Source: Planctomycetales bacterium (GTDB lineage Bacteria; Planctomycetota; Planctomycetia; Planctomycetales; Planctomycetaceae). Taken from it: DNA of 64,000 bases. Below, in pieces: positions 9,279-18,602 of this stretch (within the stretch, counting starts at the first letter, position 1; each line of letters starts with the position of its first letter). Below the pieces are notes generated by a model, which saw only the letters and a list, made by a program, of their open reading frames with translations, did no database searches and had not been told where the DNA came from. The position numbers were made by a program, and so were the translations under genes. The stretch spans positions 233,696-297,695 of the forward strand of contig JAPLOA010000084.1 of assembly GCA_026400835.1 (NCBI GenBank), written 5' to 3'.

Positions 9279-9394
9279 CGTTACAATGCCGGGGCACAGC
9301 TCTTGAGATTTTCGTCTTGCACAACTTTAGTCAGGATCAGACCGTGGCTGAAACTGGTTTTTCCTGTCCGCAGACTCGCGAACAGGTGATCAAT

Positions 9395-9661
9395 ATGTAC
9401 TTTCTGGAACATCGTGCGAAACTGCTGGACGTCGCCGCATTTCTCGATCGTCTGGACCGCGCTCGTCCAACCGCCTCAAACGTGGACTTTCGCGAAGCCG
9501 CTCTGAACGAAGCGGTGCGAATTCTCGTCGATGGTCAGCCTCAGCGAGCCAAACGGATTCTCGCTCTGCTGAGTGATTCAACAACCGAGATTCCTCAGTC
9601 AGCACACGGGATGAAGGGTGCATCGGGAGCAGTTCGAGTAAACTCCGGAGGTGCATCGTGA
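9395..9661 (+). CDS. Short conserved-looking protein upstream of TatD-like gene
   Basis: An 88-residue soluble protein beginning [19 protein letters not shown], all-helical in appearance, with no catalytic motif I recognise. Its stop overlaps the GTG start of the next gene (GTGA), so the two are translationally coupled and probably act together. The ATG at 9395 has AGG about eight bases upstream. An in-frame TTG at 9317 would give 114 residues but adds an unconvincing N-terminus. In ebo-type clusters a TatD-like protein is found with a small EboA protein; whether this is a distant equivalent is an open guess. Confidence 0.6.
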   Translation: MYFLEHRAKLLDVAAFLDRLDRARPTASNVDFREAALNEAVRILVDGQPQRAKRILALLSDSTTEIPQSAHGMKGASGAVRVNSGGAS

Positions 9662-10464
9662 AGTATATTGATCCACATGTTCACATGGTGTCCCGCACAA
9701 CCGACGACTATCAACGCATGGCGCTGGCCGGATGCATTGCGATCACTGAACCCGCGTTCTGGGCTGGTTTCGATCGTTCATCGGCACAGGGTTTTTTCGA
9801 CTACTACCGACAACTGACCGAATACGAACCTCGCCGCGCCGCGTTATTTGGCATTCAGCATTTTACGTGGCTGTGCATCAATCCGAAGGAAGCTGATGAT
9901 CCCGGGTTTGCGCGGGAAGTCATCGCTTTGATACCGGACTTCCTGAAGTGCGACAACGTACTGGGAATTGGTGAGATTGGTCTGAATAAAAACACAAAGA
10001 ATGAAAAGATCATTCTCGAAGAACAGATCGCACTGGCTGAAAAGCACAACCAGCTGATTCTCGTTCACACTCCGCACCTTGAGGATAAGCGTAAAGGCAC
10101 TCGACTGATCATGGATGCACTGAGTGCGAGCCAGATCGATCCGGGGAGAATTTTGATCGATCACGTCGAAGAACATACTGTCGCAGAAGTGCTGGACCGA
10201 GGATTCTGGGCGGGAATGACATTGTACCCGGATACCAAGATGACGCCTCAGCGTGCAACGGACGTGATCGAGATGTATGGCTCAGAACGGATCTGGATGA
10301 ACTCAGCGGGTGACTGGGGTTGCAGTGACCCGCTTGCCGTTCCGAAGGCCCGCATTGAAATGTCTCGACGTGGGCACCAAATGAGTCTGATTGACAAAGT
10401 GACTCTGGATAACCCGCGGACTTTTCTCAGTCAGTCAGAAAAGTTTGTGTTGAAGGCTGAATGA
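9658..10464 (+). CDS. TatD-like metal-dependent hydrolase (EboB-like)
   Basis: A 268-residue TIM-barrel amidohydrolase-type protein. The N-terminal IDPHVHM gives the first metal site, GIGEIGLNK carries the conserved Glu after strand 4, LVHTPH and [10 protein letters not shown] supply further metal histidines, and a late NSAGDWG carries the terminal Asp. The central NPKEADDP and the overall pattern resemble the TatD-like proteins of ebo clusters more than the housekeeping TatD DNase. The start codon is GTG, overlapping the stop of the 88-aa gene. The substrate is unknown. No other ebo-type genes (UbiA prenyltransferase, dehydroquinate-synthase-like, phosphatase) are nearby. Confidence 0.75.
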   Translation: MKYIDPHVHMVSRTTDDYQRMALAGCIAITEPAFWAGFDRSSAQGFFDYYRQLTEYEPRRAALFGIQHFTWLCINPKEADDPGFAREVIALIPDFLKCDNVLGIGEIGLNKNTKNEKIILEEQIALAEKHNQLILVHTPHLEDKRKGTRLIMDALSASQIDPGRILIDHVEEHTVAEVLDRGFWAGMTLYPDTKMTPQRATDVIEMYGSERIWMNSAGDWGCSDPLAVPKARIEMSRRGHQMSLIDKVTLDNPRTFLSQSEKFVLKAE

Positions 10465-10782
10465 ACTGGGTTGAGCGACAGAGACAGCATGGTTTGCTGC
10501 GCATCAGATTTGCCGGGATTAAGCCTCTGTGTGGCTGCTTCTGTTAATATCATCACCGGAGGTTCCCTGTCATGAATTGCGGACGACGTGAGAATGGTTG
10601 TGTGTTTTTTGTGACCATGGCGAAGCAGCCAGGACAGTTCCTGAGGAGAGAGCTGGCTAATGACATTCCTTTGCAGTACCAAACGGAATCGCGTTTCCTG
10701 ACGCACAGGAATGTTCAAGAATAATCTTTGATGGCCAAAGTGCCGGGTTTTTTCTCATACGTTGCTTTCGGGCTGTTATCGA
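10465..10782. other. Intergenic region, 318 bp
   Basis: Nothing recognisable: no hairpin followed by a T-tract, and open frames lack protein features. Confidence 0.3.
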
Positions 10783-11790
10783 ATGTCCACTCAGCAGTTC
10801 ACAATCACCTCAGAAACTGCGGGTGCCGTTTTAGGCGCTTTAAGAAAGCATGTGGAGAATCTGCCCTGGTCTGCTGCTCGAAAGCACATGGAGGGCCGCA
10901 GGATTTCAGTCAATGGAATTCTGTGCGTGGATGAGGGGCGACGAGTTGTTGCGGGGGATATGATCGAACTTCGCCATCAGCCTTTGCCTCCTCCACCACG
11001 GGACGATGACGTTCGAATTCTGCATCTCGATGAACATCTTGTGGTCGTGGACAAGCCCGCCAGAATGTTATCCCTTCGACATCCCGGCGACGTCAAGTGG
11101 CGACAGGAAAGAAAAGATCTTCAGCCGTCGCTGGAGGAATGTTTGCATCGCCTGATTCCGCGTCGGCGTATCGCGAGTTCTTCGCAAAACAATCATGAGT
11201 TATTGGCGGTTCACAGAATCGATCGAGAAACAAGTGGCATTCTGGTCTTCGCACGCACGGAGAAAGCTCAGCAGGGGCTGATCGACCAGTTTGCCACGCA
11301 TTCTGCAGTGCGAAAATATCTGTGTGTGATCCCGGGAAAGCTGCCTGCACAAACGATTGAGTCGTATCAGATTCGGGATCGTGGCGATGGTTTACGGGGT
11401 AGTTCAGATCAACCGGCGGACGGACAAAGAATGGTGACGCACATTCGTTCTTTGCGTCAGTTGGGCGAGTATTCTGAACTGGAATGTCGTCTGGAAACAG
11501 GGCGAACGAATCAGATCAGAATCCATCTGGCCGAAAAGAGTCATCCAATTTGCGGTGACGTCAAGTATCGAGGTCCTTTTGGACAGCCTCCCATTGCGGA
11601 TCTTAGCGAGGCTCCGCGATTAGCGTTGCACGCGACTCAACTGGGTTTTATTCATCCGGTGACTCAGGAAGTTCATGATTATCAGTTACCCTGGCCCAAA
11701 GATATTCAGGGGTTGATCCGTCGTCTTTCCACCGTACGCGTGGAAGGCCCGGAGTCATCGAGGGTCAAAGGGCGGAAGAGTCAGCGGTAA
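10783..11790 (+). CDS. RluA-family 23S rRNA/tRNA pseudouridine synthase
   Basis: A 335-residue protein with an N-terminal S4-like RNA-binding domain (about residues 5-65; WSAARKHMEGRRISVNG, then DEGRRVVAGDMIEL) and a pseudouridine synthase domain (about 78-325). The catalytic signature HRIDRETSGILVFART contains the Asp nucleophile. The late LETGRTNQIRIHLA and HPICGDVKYR blocks are typical of RluA/RluC/RluD. The catalytic domain carries an insert of Arg-rich sequence around RQERKDLQPSLEE. It isomerises uridine to pseudouridine in structured RNA; the specific site cannot be told. The ATG at 10783 precedes the S4 domain; a TTG-type start 21 bases earlier is less likely. It converges with the arrestin-like gene, with 8 bp between the stops. 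Confidence 0.88.
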   Translation: MSTQQFTITSETAGAVLGALRKHVENLPWSAARKHMEGRRISVNGILCVDEGRRVVAGDMIELRHQPLPPPPRDDDVRILHLDEHLVVVDKPARMLSLRHPGDVKWRQERKDLQPSLEECLHRLIPRRRIASSSQNNHELLAVHRIDRETSGILVFARTEKAQQGLIDQFATHSAVRKYLCVIPGKLPAQTIESYQIRDRGDGLRGSSDQPADGQRMVTHIRSLRQLGEYSELECRLETGRTNQIRIHLAEKSHPICGDVKYRGPFGQPPIADLSEAPRLALHATQLGFIHPVTQEVHDYQLPWPKDIQGLIRRLSTVRVEGPESSRVKGRKSQR

Positions 11791-11798
11791 TCCCAAAG

Positions 11799-13337
11799 TT
11801 ATTCCAGGACTGCTCCTCGAAGTCGATTGTAGAGCGAATCCCAGCCCGTAATCGTAACGCTGGACTGCCATGTGTCTCCGCGACGAAATGATTCAAGTTC
11901 AGAATTCATCGATTCCGGAGCAACCACTTCAATCGGCCGCTGAGTTCCTGCAATCTGTCCGATGACTGTCTTCCCATTGGAAAATTCGGGAGCAGCATCC
12001 GTTATGCCGAACGAAGTACTGATGCGATCAACAACGACCGTGATGTCATAGACTTCATTAGCCGCCGCTTCGAGAATGAGATTGCGTTGTGCACTATTTC
12101 GGCCGGCTGACTCGAGCAGGGAAAGCAGTTCTTCGATCGACTCCGGCGGTGTGTTCTCTGAAGACACCGACCAGTGTTCGTCAGGTGGAAGTGCAGGAGG
12201 ACTCATGCCCTGCACTGCTGTCGTTTTGGGAGCCACAACGCCGGATGGCGAGAATGCCGGAACCCGATCGAAAGGCAAAGTCGCAGATCCCGATAAGGCC
12301 GTTGGGGACGAGACGGCCGATGTGTTCGGCAACCGGGCCTGCTCGCCAAGAAACTCAAGCGGAACAACCTGCAGAGATTCTGTGTGTGTCCAGTCCGGGA
12401 AGCTCGGAATGTCGATGCAGAAGTTGATAGTCCATTTCAGGGAGTTGTCTGATAACTCAAAGCTGTACGAATTTGTCGCCGGGAATGTGATGGTGATCTT
12501 TTCATCAACGAGTGCTTCCGGATCCAAGAGGCCACCTTCGCGGAGAATGTGCTTTTCGGTCAGGACTTTATGCTTGTGAGTCGTCTTATTGGTCCCGCTG
12601 CCGGATGTGGCAGATTCCTCGGCAATCAGTTCTGCATAAATGCTGTTGACGACAAAAGACTTTCGAGGAGTAAAGCGGATCCCGAAAGTCCAGTCTTCTG
12701 TTGGTGCAACCACGACATGGGTGACCGAAACTTCGACTTCACCAAGTCGGGACTTCAATGCTTTCTTCCTGACCCAGATAAACCCCACCACGATGAGAAT
12801 GATCGGCAACAGAAACAAGGCGGTCATCGCCACAGCAACCAGGAGAAGCGCCAAAATGCTCCCCAGAATGATCTTGCCGATTGGGCCGACGCTGGTCTCT
12901 GCGGTCTGGGCTGTAAGTGACACAACTTTACTGCGTTCCCCCGTGAACAACTCCGGGCGAATTCCGGGACGCAGCTCATACTCTTCTTCGGCGCAGGGAT
13001 TCTTCGCCCACGGAACATCGACATCCACGCGAACGTAGTGATCAATGTAAACCAGATGGCCTCGATAGGTTACAGGGTGAGATGGCGAAGTTATGGCAAA
13101 GGGAAACTCAAGCTGTTCGCCGGCCTGCAGGATTCGTGGTTCTACCAGGATGATTTCATCAGGTAACCCGGAATCCGAGTTTCCCCGTCCATGCGTCTTC
13201 CAGCGATGAGTCAGTTTGACGCCGTTGCTTTTGGTTTGCTCATCAACAAGCAGCCGCACAGTACCGCGCACGGTTTCACCGCCGTAGTAAATTCTGTCGC
13301 TGCGGTCGAACGTGATACTGATCTGACATTTAGACAT
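11799..13337 (-). CDS. Membrane-anchored arrestin-like protein
   Basis: A 512-residue protein. Residues 1-125 resemble an arrestin/Vps26-type beta-sandwich: it starts CQISITFDRSDRIYYGGETV and later has an ITSPSHPVTYRGHLVYIDHYV strand pair. Residues about 155-190 form one long or two short hydrophobic segments followed by RKK. A second sandwich-like part follows (about 200-340), then a Pro/Ser-rich linker and a ~100-residue C-terminal domain (TITGWDSLYNRLRG near the end). The ATG at 13337 is chosen because its first codons overlap the stop of the upstream ATPase gene (ATGTCTAA), giving tight coupling. The longer in-frame reading from 13436 lies inside the ATPase gene. The function is unknown; arrestin folds usually act as adaptor or cargo scaffolds. 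Confidence 0.6.
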   Translation of the reverse strand: MSKCQISITFDRSDRIYYGGETVRGTVRLLVDEQTKSNGVKLTHRWKTHGRGNSDSGLPDEIILVEPRILQAGEQLEFPFAITSPSHPVTYRGHLVYIDHYVRVDVDVPWAKNPCAEEEYELRPGIRPELFTGERSKVVSLTAQTAETSVGPIGKIILGSILALLLVAVAMTALFLLPIILIVVGFIWVRKKALKSRLGEVEVSVTHVVVAPTEDWTFGIRFTPRKSFVVNSIYAELIAEESATSGSGTNKTTHKHKVLTEKHILREGGLLDPEALVDEKITITFPATNSYSFELSDNSLKWTINFCIDIPSFPDWTHTESLQVVPLEFLGEQARLPNTSAVSSPTALSGSATLPFDRVPAFSPSGVVAPKTTAVQGMSPPALPPDEHWSVSSENTPPESIEELLSLLESAGRNSAQRNLILEAAANEVYDITVVVDRISTSFGITDAAPEFSNGKTVIGQIAGTQRPIEVVAPESMNSELESFRRGDTWQSSVTITGWDSLYNRLRGAVLE

Positions 13338-13953
13338 CCTGAACGCTCCCGAGATTCTGGAACACATCATAGAGATGGTGTTGCATACTACGCAGATCAT
13401 TACCGTACAACGCAAACAGCTTTTCGGCGGTCGCACTTGTCACGACCGGTATCGGATCCGAGTTGCGTCGGACACTTTTGATACGGTCGTTGAGGATCTT
13501 TTCGATGCGTTCCGGAGTGGTATGTCGAGCGGCGTCCAGCGTCAAGACAGATCGCCCTGCCCACTTCAGGTGTTGTGTGAAATCGCGGTGTGTTCCGAGA
13601 ACCAGTGTTCGTCTCGATCTGAAGAGCCATAGTCGCGGCCACAGGGTGAGTCGCTGTGCTTCATCGATCAGAAGCGGTTCTCCGACAGCGGGGATTGCTA
13701 TATATTCGCCTTTGGGGATATGGACGTAGGCCGCGTCAGGAAAATGCGTGGCTAATGACAGCAAGTGAGTTGTCTTGCCATAACCTTTTTGTCCAATGAT
13801 CTGCAGAGCTGGAGTATGACTTTGAGGCCGGGACCGCAGGTGTTCGAGGGCTGATCCCAATTCCACATTTGCAAGCTGAGTACGTTCTTCAACATCAAAT
13901 TCCCCGAATGGATTGCGACGCAGATTGAGATGAGTAAAGGGAAGTGAAGCCAA
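13330..13953 (-). CDS. Small AAA/P-loop ATPase
   Basis: A 207-residue ATPase. Walker A is GQKGYGKT (54-61), Walker B is LLIDE (94-98) followed by AQR, and a sensor-1-like TLVLGTH is at 116-122. The N-terminus LNLRRNPFGEF is reminiscent of ExeA/TniB-type ATPases (NPF motif near the start), but the protein is shorter. The C-terminal ~60 residues are helical and may be the lid. The stop overlaps the start of the arrestin-like membrane protein by 8 bp, so the two form a unit. A role in remodelling or positioning the partner protein is an inference. Confidence 0.75.
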   Translation of the reverse strand: MASLPFTHLNLRRNPFGEFDVEERTQLANVELGSALEHLRSRPQSHTPALQIIGQKGYGKTTHLLSLATHFPDAAYVHIPKGEYIAIPAVGEPLLIDEAQRLTLWPRLWLFRSRRTLVLGTHRDFTQHLKWAGRSVLTLDAARHTTPERIEKILNDRIKSVRRNSDPIPVVTSATAEKLFALYGNDLRSMQHHLYDVFQNLGSVQDV

Positions 13954-14389
13954 TGACTTCGATCCGGAGAAAATTGATGACTGAAGTTCTGAGTAACAGG
14001 TTAACTCACGAGGTTATACCGGTTTACGATAGCGATGAATACGGTCGCGATCAGGGAGTCGCCCGCGAGCCGATGTTTCTGATGTTTCCTGCGTGCGGAG
14101 AAGCCGCGAGCGATCCGATAAGGCTGGCTCAGCACAGAGACCTATCATGCCAACGTTCGCACACAGTGTGCCTTATCGGCCAGATGTGAGTCATCAGGCA
14201 AGCGACGTGTCCGCCACTGATGCTGCTTGTTCACCGCATTGTCTGCAGAATTGCGTCGCTTGTCTCAGACTGTGGCATGTGAGTGCAGCGGATTGATATT
14301 TGCTGCTCTTCAGAGTGGTCGCAGTTCATTTGAGGCTTCCGACAATGGGGACGCCTCCGATTCAGAGTCTGCAATCCAGGGAGACAGCA
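13954..14389. other. Divergent intergenic region, 436 bp
   Basis: This gap lies between the divergent ATPase and cytochrome b genes. A GGGAG ribosome binding site precedes the cytochrome start. No repeats, RNA gene or convincing coding frame were seen. Confidence 0.3.
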
Positions 14390-15106
14390 ATGCCACGAGT
14401 CCTGATTTGGGATCTTCCAACGCGAATCTTTCACTGGCTGCTGACAATCGGCTTCTTTGTCTCGGCGGCCATCTCTGTCACAGCAGATGAAGACAGCCCC
14501 CTGTTCTCGGCACACATGATTCCGGGAGTCGTGCTTGGCGTCATGGTTGTGCTGCGAATCGTGTGGGGCTTTGTCGGGACGCGACATGCTCGGTTCACAT
14601 CGTTTCTGTTTAGTCCCGTATCACTGATGAGGTATGCATTCGGTGCGTTGAATGGTTCGGAACCTCGGTCCATCGGCCACAATGCGGGCTCAAGCTATGC
14701 CATTTTTGCGATGCTGGGATTAGTGTTGGCAACTGCGGTCACCGGATTGATGATTTCCAATGGCAATGAAGCGGCTGAAGAACTGCACGAGATAGCATCG
14801 TATTCGCTAATGGCTGTTGTTGCCGTCCATATTGTGGGTGTCATGTGGTATTCGCTGCGGCACAAAGAGAACATTACTTTGAGCATGCTAACGGGCTGTA
14901 AGGAGGCATCCGCTGACGACGCCATTCCATCCAGCCGCCCGATCGTGGGAATTGTCTTCCTGTTATTGATTTGCTTCCTGACAGTACGACTGTTCCAGAA
15001 CTACGACAGAGCCACCGGGACGACAACGTTTCCCGGGCTGGGAATCACAATTCCTCCTGGAGAATCCGAGGGCTCCGAAGGTGGAGGTGGTGATGACAAT
15101 GATTGA
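14390..15106 (+). CDS. Cytochrome b561-family membrane protein
   Basis: A 238-residue protein starting MPRVLIWDLPTRIFHWLL, the classic entry of the prokaryotic cytochrome b561 / Ni,Fe-hydrogenase cytochrome b family. His15 lies in the first helix. Further helices carry the other candidate haem ligands (His42, ELHEIASY and AVHIVGVMWY). The fourth helix is followed by SLRHKENI. A fifth hydrophobic stretch (about residues 180-197) and a Gly/Asp-rich tail are extra. It would shuttle electrons between quinone and a periplasmic or soluble partner. The start is chosen at the ATG with GGGAG seven bases upstream. The MgtC-like gene starts 49 bp downstream and is probably co-transcribed; no cytochrome c partner is adjacent. 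Confidence 0.8.
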   Translation: MPRVLIWDLPTRIFHWLLTIGFFVSAAISVTADEDSPLFSAHMIPGVVLGVMVVLRIVWGFVGTRHARFTSFLFSPVSLMRYAFGALNGSEPRSIGHNAGSSYAIFAMLGLVLATAVTGLMISNGNEAAEELHEIASYSLMAVVAVHIVGVMWYSLRHKENITLSMLTGCKEASADDAIPSSRPIVGIVFLLLICFLTVRLFQNYDRATGTTTFPGLGITIPPGESEGSEGGGGDDND

Positions 15107-15155
15107 AGGATCAAGGATTGAATAATGTCTGTTTGCCGATGAGAGAGAAATACTG

Positions 15156-16397
15156 ATGGCGACATTACCGATCTTCGAGGACCTTGGCATTTCGCTTTTG
15201 CTGGGATTGCTGGTTGGCTTGCAGCGTCAGCACGTCCAGTCGCCACTGGGAGGAATTCGCACTTTTCCTCTGGTGACGGTCTTCGGCACCGTTTGCGCAT
15301 TGTTGGCCGCCGCATATGGTGGCTGGGTTGTCGGCATTGGACTTGTTGGTGTCGTGGCGACTGCTGTTGCAGGGAAAATTACGAATCCTGATCGGGGTGA
15401 CGACCATACGGGGCTCACGACAGCGGTTGCCATGCCACTGATGTACGCTGTCGGCGCCTACCTTGTGAATGGAGACTGGTCCGTTGCGGTGGCTGTCGGC
15501 GGAACCGTTGCAATCCTTCTGGAGATGAAGTTGCAGCTGCACGGAATCGTTGCAAGACTTGGCGATGCTGACATCAAAGCCATTATGCAGTTCGTGCTGA
15601 TCTCGTTCATCATCCTGCCGGTGCTTCCCAATCAGACTTACGGCTGGTACGACGTTCTGAATCCGCGTGAGATCTGGTGGATGGTGGTGCTCGTAGTTGC
15701 CATGAGCCTTGGCGGTTACATCGTCTGGAAGTTCTTTGGTCAGCACGCTGGCACTGTTCTGGGCGGCATACTCGGCGGCACGATTTCCAGCACCGCCACG
15801 GCCGTGAGTTTTGCCCGGCGTTCCCGGCTGGCTCCATCCTCTGTGCGAGCTGCTTCCACAGTGATCATGATTTCTACAACCGTCAGCTTAGTTCGTGTCG
15901 CCATTGAAATGGCCGTGGTTGGCCATGTTGCCATGTTAAAGGCCGTTGTGCCACTGGCGGTACTGATCTCAGCAGGCTTGTTTCTTTGCGTCTTTGAATG
16001 GTTTGGCGCGAGGAAGGAAGCCGAAGCCATTTCGCAACAGACGAATCCCACGGAACTGAGATCAGCCCTCGTTTTTGGAACGCTCTACGCGATCATCCTG
16101 TTTGCTGTCGCCGCGACGAAAGTCCACTTCGAAAGAACCGGACTGTTTGTGGTCGCCGCGTTATCCGGGCTGACGGATATGGATGCGATCACTCTGTCAA
16201 CATCCCGTATGGTGTCAGCGGGTCGGCTCACGGCAGACACGGGCTGGAGGGTGATTATCTCCGCAGTGATGGCAAACCTTATCTTCAAAGCCGCACTCGT
16301 TGCGATGCTCGGGTATCGGACTCTGTTTATCCGAGTCGCCGTTCTGTTCGGAATTCTGATCATCGTCGGTGGTGTCCTGATCGCAGCGATTCCGTAA
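15156..16397 (+). CDS. MgtC/SapB and DUF4010 membrane protein
   Basis: A 413-residue polytopic protein. The N-terminal ~140 residues have the MgtC/SapB pattern: LLLGLLVGLQRQ with Gly-rich helix, GGIRTFPLV, then GLTTAVAMPL. The C-terminal ~250 residues match DUF4010 (LGGTISSTATAVSFARRS, then SALVFGTLYAIILFA and LSGLTDMDAITLS). About twelve hydrophobic segments are visible. The biochemical role of this family is unsettled; membrane transport or stress adaptation has been suggested for MgtC relatives. GAGAGA lies just upstream of the ATG. Confidence 0.85.
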   Translation: MATLPIFEDLGISLLLGLLVGLQRQHVQSPLGGIRTFPLVTVFGTVCALLAAAYGGWVVGIGLVGVVATAVAGKITNPDRGDDHTGLTTAVAMPLMYAVGAYLVNGDWSVAVAVGGTVAILLEMKLQLHGIVARLGDADIKAIMQFVLISFIILPVLPNQTYGWYDVLNPREIWWMVVLVVAMSLGGYIVWKFFGQHAGTVLGGILGGTISSTATAVSFARRSRLAPSSVRAASTVIMISTTVSLVRVAIEMAVVGHVAMLKAVVPLAVLISAGLFLCVFEWFGARKEAEAISQQTNPTELRSALVFGTLYAIILFAVAATKVHFERTGLFVVAALSGLTDMDAITLSTSRMVSAGRLTADTGWRVIISAVMANLIFKAALVAMLGYRTLFIRVAVLFGILIIVGGVLIAAIP

Positions 16398-16467
16398 CGT
16401 ATGATCTGAAGGCAATCACCTGACGACCGCACTACGCCCGCGCCATTCTGGTTGAAGTCGTCTGAGA

Positions 16468-16971
16468 TTATTCGCACGGCACCCTGAAAGTTTCGTCTCG
16501 ACAGTGTAACGCGACTGTGGTGGATGTTTGGGTGATCATGATTGGATCGAGTTGTCGCAGTCTTTGTACGAAGTCATAGTCTGCCAGCAGTGGCCAATTC
16601 TGAAGTCCGTTCAGAGAGAAAAACACATCGGACCGGATAGCAAGGAACGTTAGTCTGATCGGCGGCGTACCAATTGGGGCACTGTGGTCAAGTCTGTTGC
16701 GGAATTTCGTTCGAGGCGAATCTGTTATCGAGTGCGAGCTCACCAGAGCACGGGAATGCCATTCGTCCATGCCGTGTTTGCGAAGTGCCAATCGCGATTG
16801 TCTTTTCGTGTTCCCAGACGATAAACAACGGTCGCTCTTCGACCGGGGACTGGTGCGCTGGCAGACATAAGGCCGTGAGACTTCTGCGCCGTGCAGTCGA
16901 ATGATAAATCGAAAGATCAATGGGCAGCGTTCGTCTGTGGACCGCTTACATTTGGAGCAGCCGTTTGACAC
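16468..16971 (-). pseudogene. Glycosyltransferase (family 2-type) C-terminal remnant
   Basis: Only the last ~55 codons (16471-16640) look like protein. IRSDVFFSLNGLQNWPLL and ADYDFVQRLRQL match the end of rSAM-associated/TIGR04283-type family 2 glycosyltransferases, where the usual pattern is R-x-V-F-x-x-L-G-G-F then WPLMED-x-x-F-x-R-R-L. The acidic motif here is altered (ED to AD). Upstream, the open frame has no glycosyltransferase core, so the gene is truncated or scrambled. It lies directly downstream of the thioredoxin gene on the same strand, at the start of a decayed region. Confidence 0.4.
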
Positions 16972-17611
16972 TCCTGCGGTCCGTCAGCCCCGTCTGGCGA
17001 TCAACAATTTCTCCGTTTTTGAATACGATCAGTGTCGGCATCGATGAAACACCGAATTTCTTTGCGATATCTTTGTGCTCATCCACATCGATTTTAATAA
17101 TCTTCGCGCAGTACTCAGCGGCTTCTGGTTCAAGATCGTGGAGAATCACTGATTGTTTTTTGCATGGCCCACACCACTCAGCGAAGAAATCCACCAGAAC
17201 AACACCCTGAGCGTTTTGGATATGCGATTCAACGCTATCACCAGGTCCGAGCGTTATCAGCGATGGCTCACCGGCGGGCTTTGTCATGCCGGTCAGCTGA
17301 AATTTTCTTTCTCGGCTTCGATCCGCATTTGAGGCTGACTCGGGAGCTGCCTCTTCTTCCAGTCGAGCAACGCCGCGATCATCGGCACCACTGTCGTCAC
17401 CGAGGCCTCGGCGAACCCAGCCGGAAGATTTTGAACATCCCGCCAGCAGACTGGTACTGATCAACGTGAGAGCAAATCCGAATCGAATGAAGTCTGCTTC
17501 GGCTGCAAACTTCTTCAGGAAGCGACTTGAATTCCTGAGCCGGCGCAGGAAGACAGAGAAAACCTGCCGGCGGACAGTTCCAGAGTCCTGATTCAAGCCA
17601 CTTTTGGACAT
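16946..17611 (-). CDS. Thioredoxin-domain lipoprotein
   Basis: A 221-residue protein. A hydrophobic segment (about 43-57) ends in the lipobox LLAGC (Cys59), predicting a membrane-anchored lipoprotein with an unusually long basic leader. A low-complexity linker (about 60-120) precedes a thioredoxin domain (about 122-221) with VDFFAEWCGPCKK (catalytic Cys147/Cys150) and the cis-Pro block GVSSMPTLIVFKNG. It probably performs extracytoplasmic disulfide exchange. The ATG at 17611 is chosen because the frame further upstream overlaps the oxidoreductase remnant and has no protein character. The last ~25 bp overlap the open frame of the glycosyltransferase remnant. It is flanked by decayed genes but looks intact itself. 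Confidence 0.82.
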   Translation of the reverse strand: MSKSGLNQDSGTVRRQVFSVFLRRLRNSSRFLKKFAAEADFIRFGFALTLISTSLLAGCSKSSGWVRRGLGDDSGADDRGVARLEEEAAPESASNADRSRERKFQLTGMTKPAGEPSLITLGPGDSVESHIQNAQGVVLVDFFAEWCGPCKKQSVILHDLEPEAAEYCAKIIKIDVDEHKDIAKKFGVSSMPTLIVFKNGEIVDRQTGLTDRRSVKRLLQM

Positions 17612-17757
17612 CTCTGAGCATCCCTTGTTGCGCTCGTAATCCCGTTTTTTTGTTTTGTGAACCCAACAATCGCACAGAGAACCGACAATTTGTGGAAATT
17701 GTTCATGTGATTTATCGGCTGACTGGATCACATTTAATTCTGATGTCCGGTTCTCGA

Positions 17758-18593
17758 TCAGTGGATGTATCGAAAAGCTGCGTCCCGGAACCTTCGGTCG
17801 ATCCGGGTTTTGAGTGTCCAGCACCAGCGAGCATGAATCGCCAGCGACTTGTAAAGCACCAATGCCAGTCCGTCGCAGGTATTCAGAATTTTCAAAAAAT
17901 CATTTTGAGGCGTGAAGCTTGACATTCGTTCGCCAACCAGAAGAGATCTGAGATTGTGCCATAGTAGTGGCGACTGCCTCACCGTATGGACCACAGCTTT
18001 GGCGAATGAAATTCCCGCGACGCTCCCGAAATAACCAACCGCAAAAACCATTGGATCGGCCGTGCATTGCATCGTCGAACTTGTCAGAAGAAAACCGTGT
18101 TCATCAACCGGCAGTCCCAGTCGTAACAACACCGGAGGAGCCACTGCGCTCGTAGACCAGCTGACACAGTCGGCTGACAGAGAGTCGGTTCTATTGCTCA
18201 TCATGCCGGAATCATTGACTTCTGAGACTCGCGTTTGCGTTAGTATTTCAATTCCAATTGAGTGAAGAATCCTCCTGATCTTGTGAACGCCATTCTTTGC
18301 CAGTGCGAATGCGATCTCATCGGCTGCAGTCAGAACGCGAATCTTGACGTTTGCCCCGGGAAACTGTAATTGAAAACGTGTTTGCAGGCATAGAGCTATC
18401 TCAACACTCGCGACACATCCGCCAACAACATCAACCTGCAGCATTTGACGTGGCTTCGGTGCCACGAATTCCATGCGATCATCCAGACGTTGCAGAAACG
18501 TCTGCATGGGTTTCACAGGTATGACGCAATCAATTTTTGGGTCCGGAATTCCAGAGGGAATCGATCTAGCGCCGACGGATAGCAGATTGAAGC
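17758..18593 (-). pseudogene. Truncated FAD/NAD(P) oxidoreductase (SelD-associated/NDH-2-like)
   Basis: The frame from 18516 to 17758 encodes 252 residues of the NAD-binding and C-terminal part of a pyridine nucleotide-disulfide oxidoreductase. It resembles those fused to or paired with selenide water dikinase (for example DFLKILNTCDG and ARWCWTLKTRIDRRF near the end). In-frame homology-like sequence (FNLLSVGARSIPSGIP, then IPVKPMQTF) continues upstream of the first ATG to about 18593, where the IS5-type remnant begins, so the FAD-binding N-terminus has been cut off. The NAD-binding loop is damaged: DVVGGCVASVE instead of the usual VVGGGxAGVE. It is therefore an inactive fragment. The SelD domain is absent. 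Confidence 0.7.
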
Positions 18594-18602
18594 TTAGAAA
18601 GC

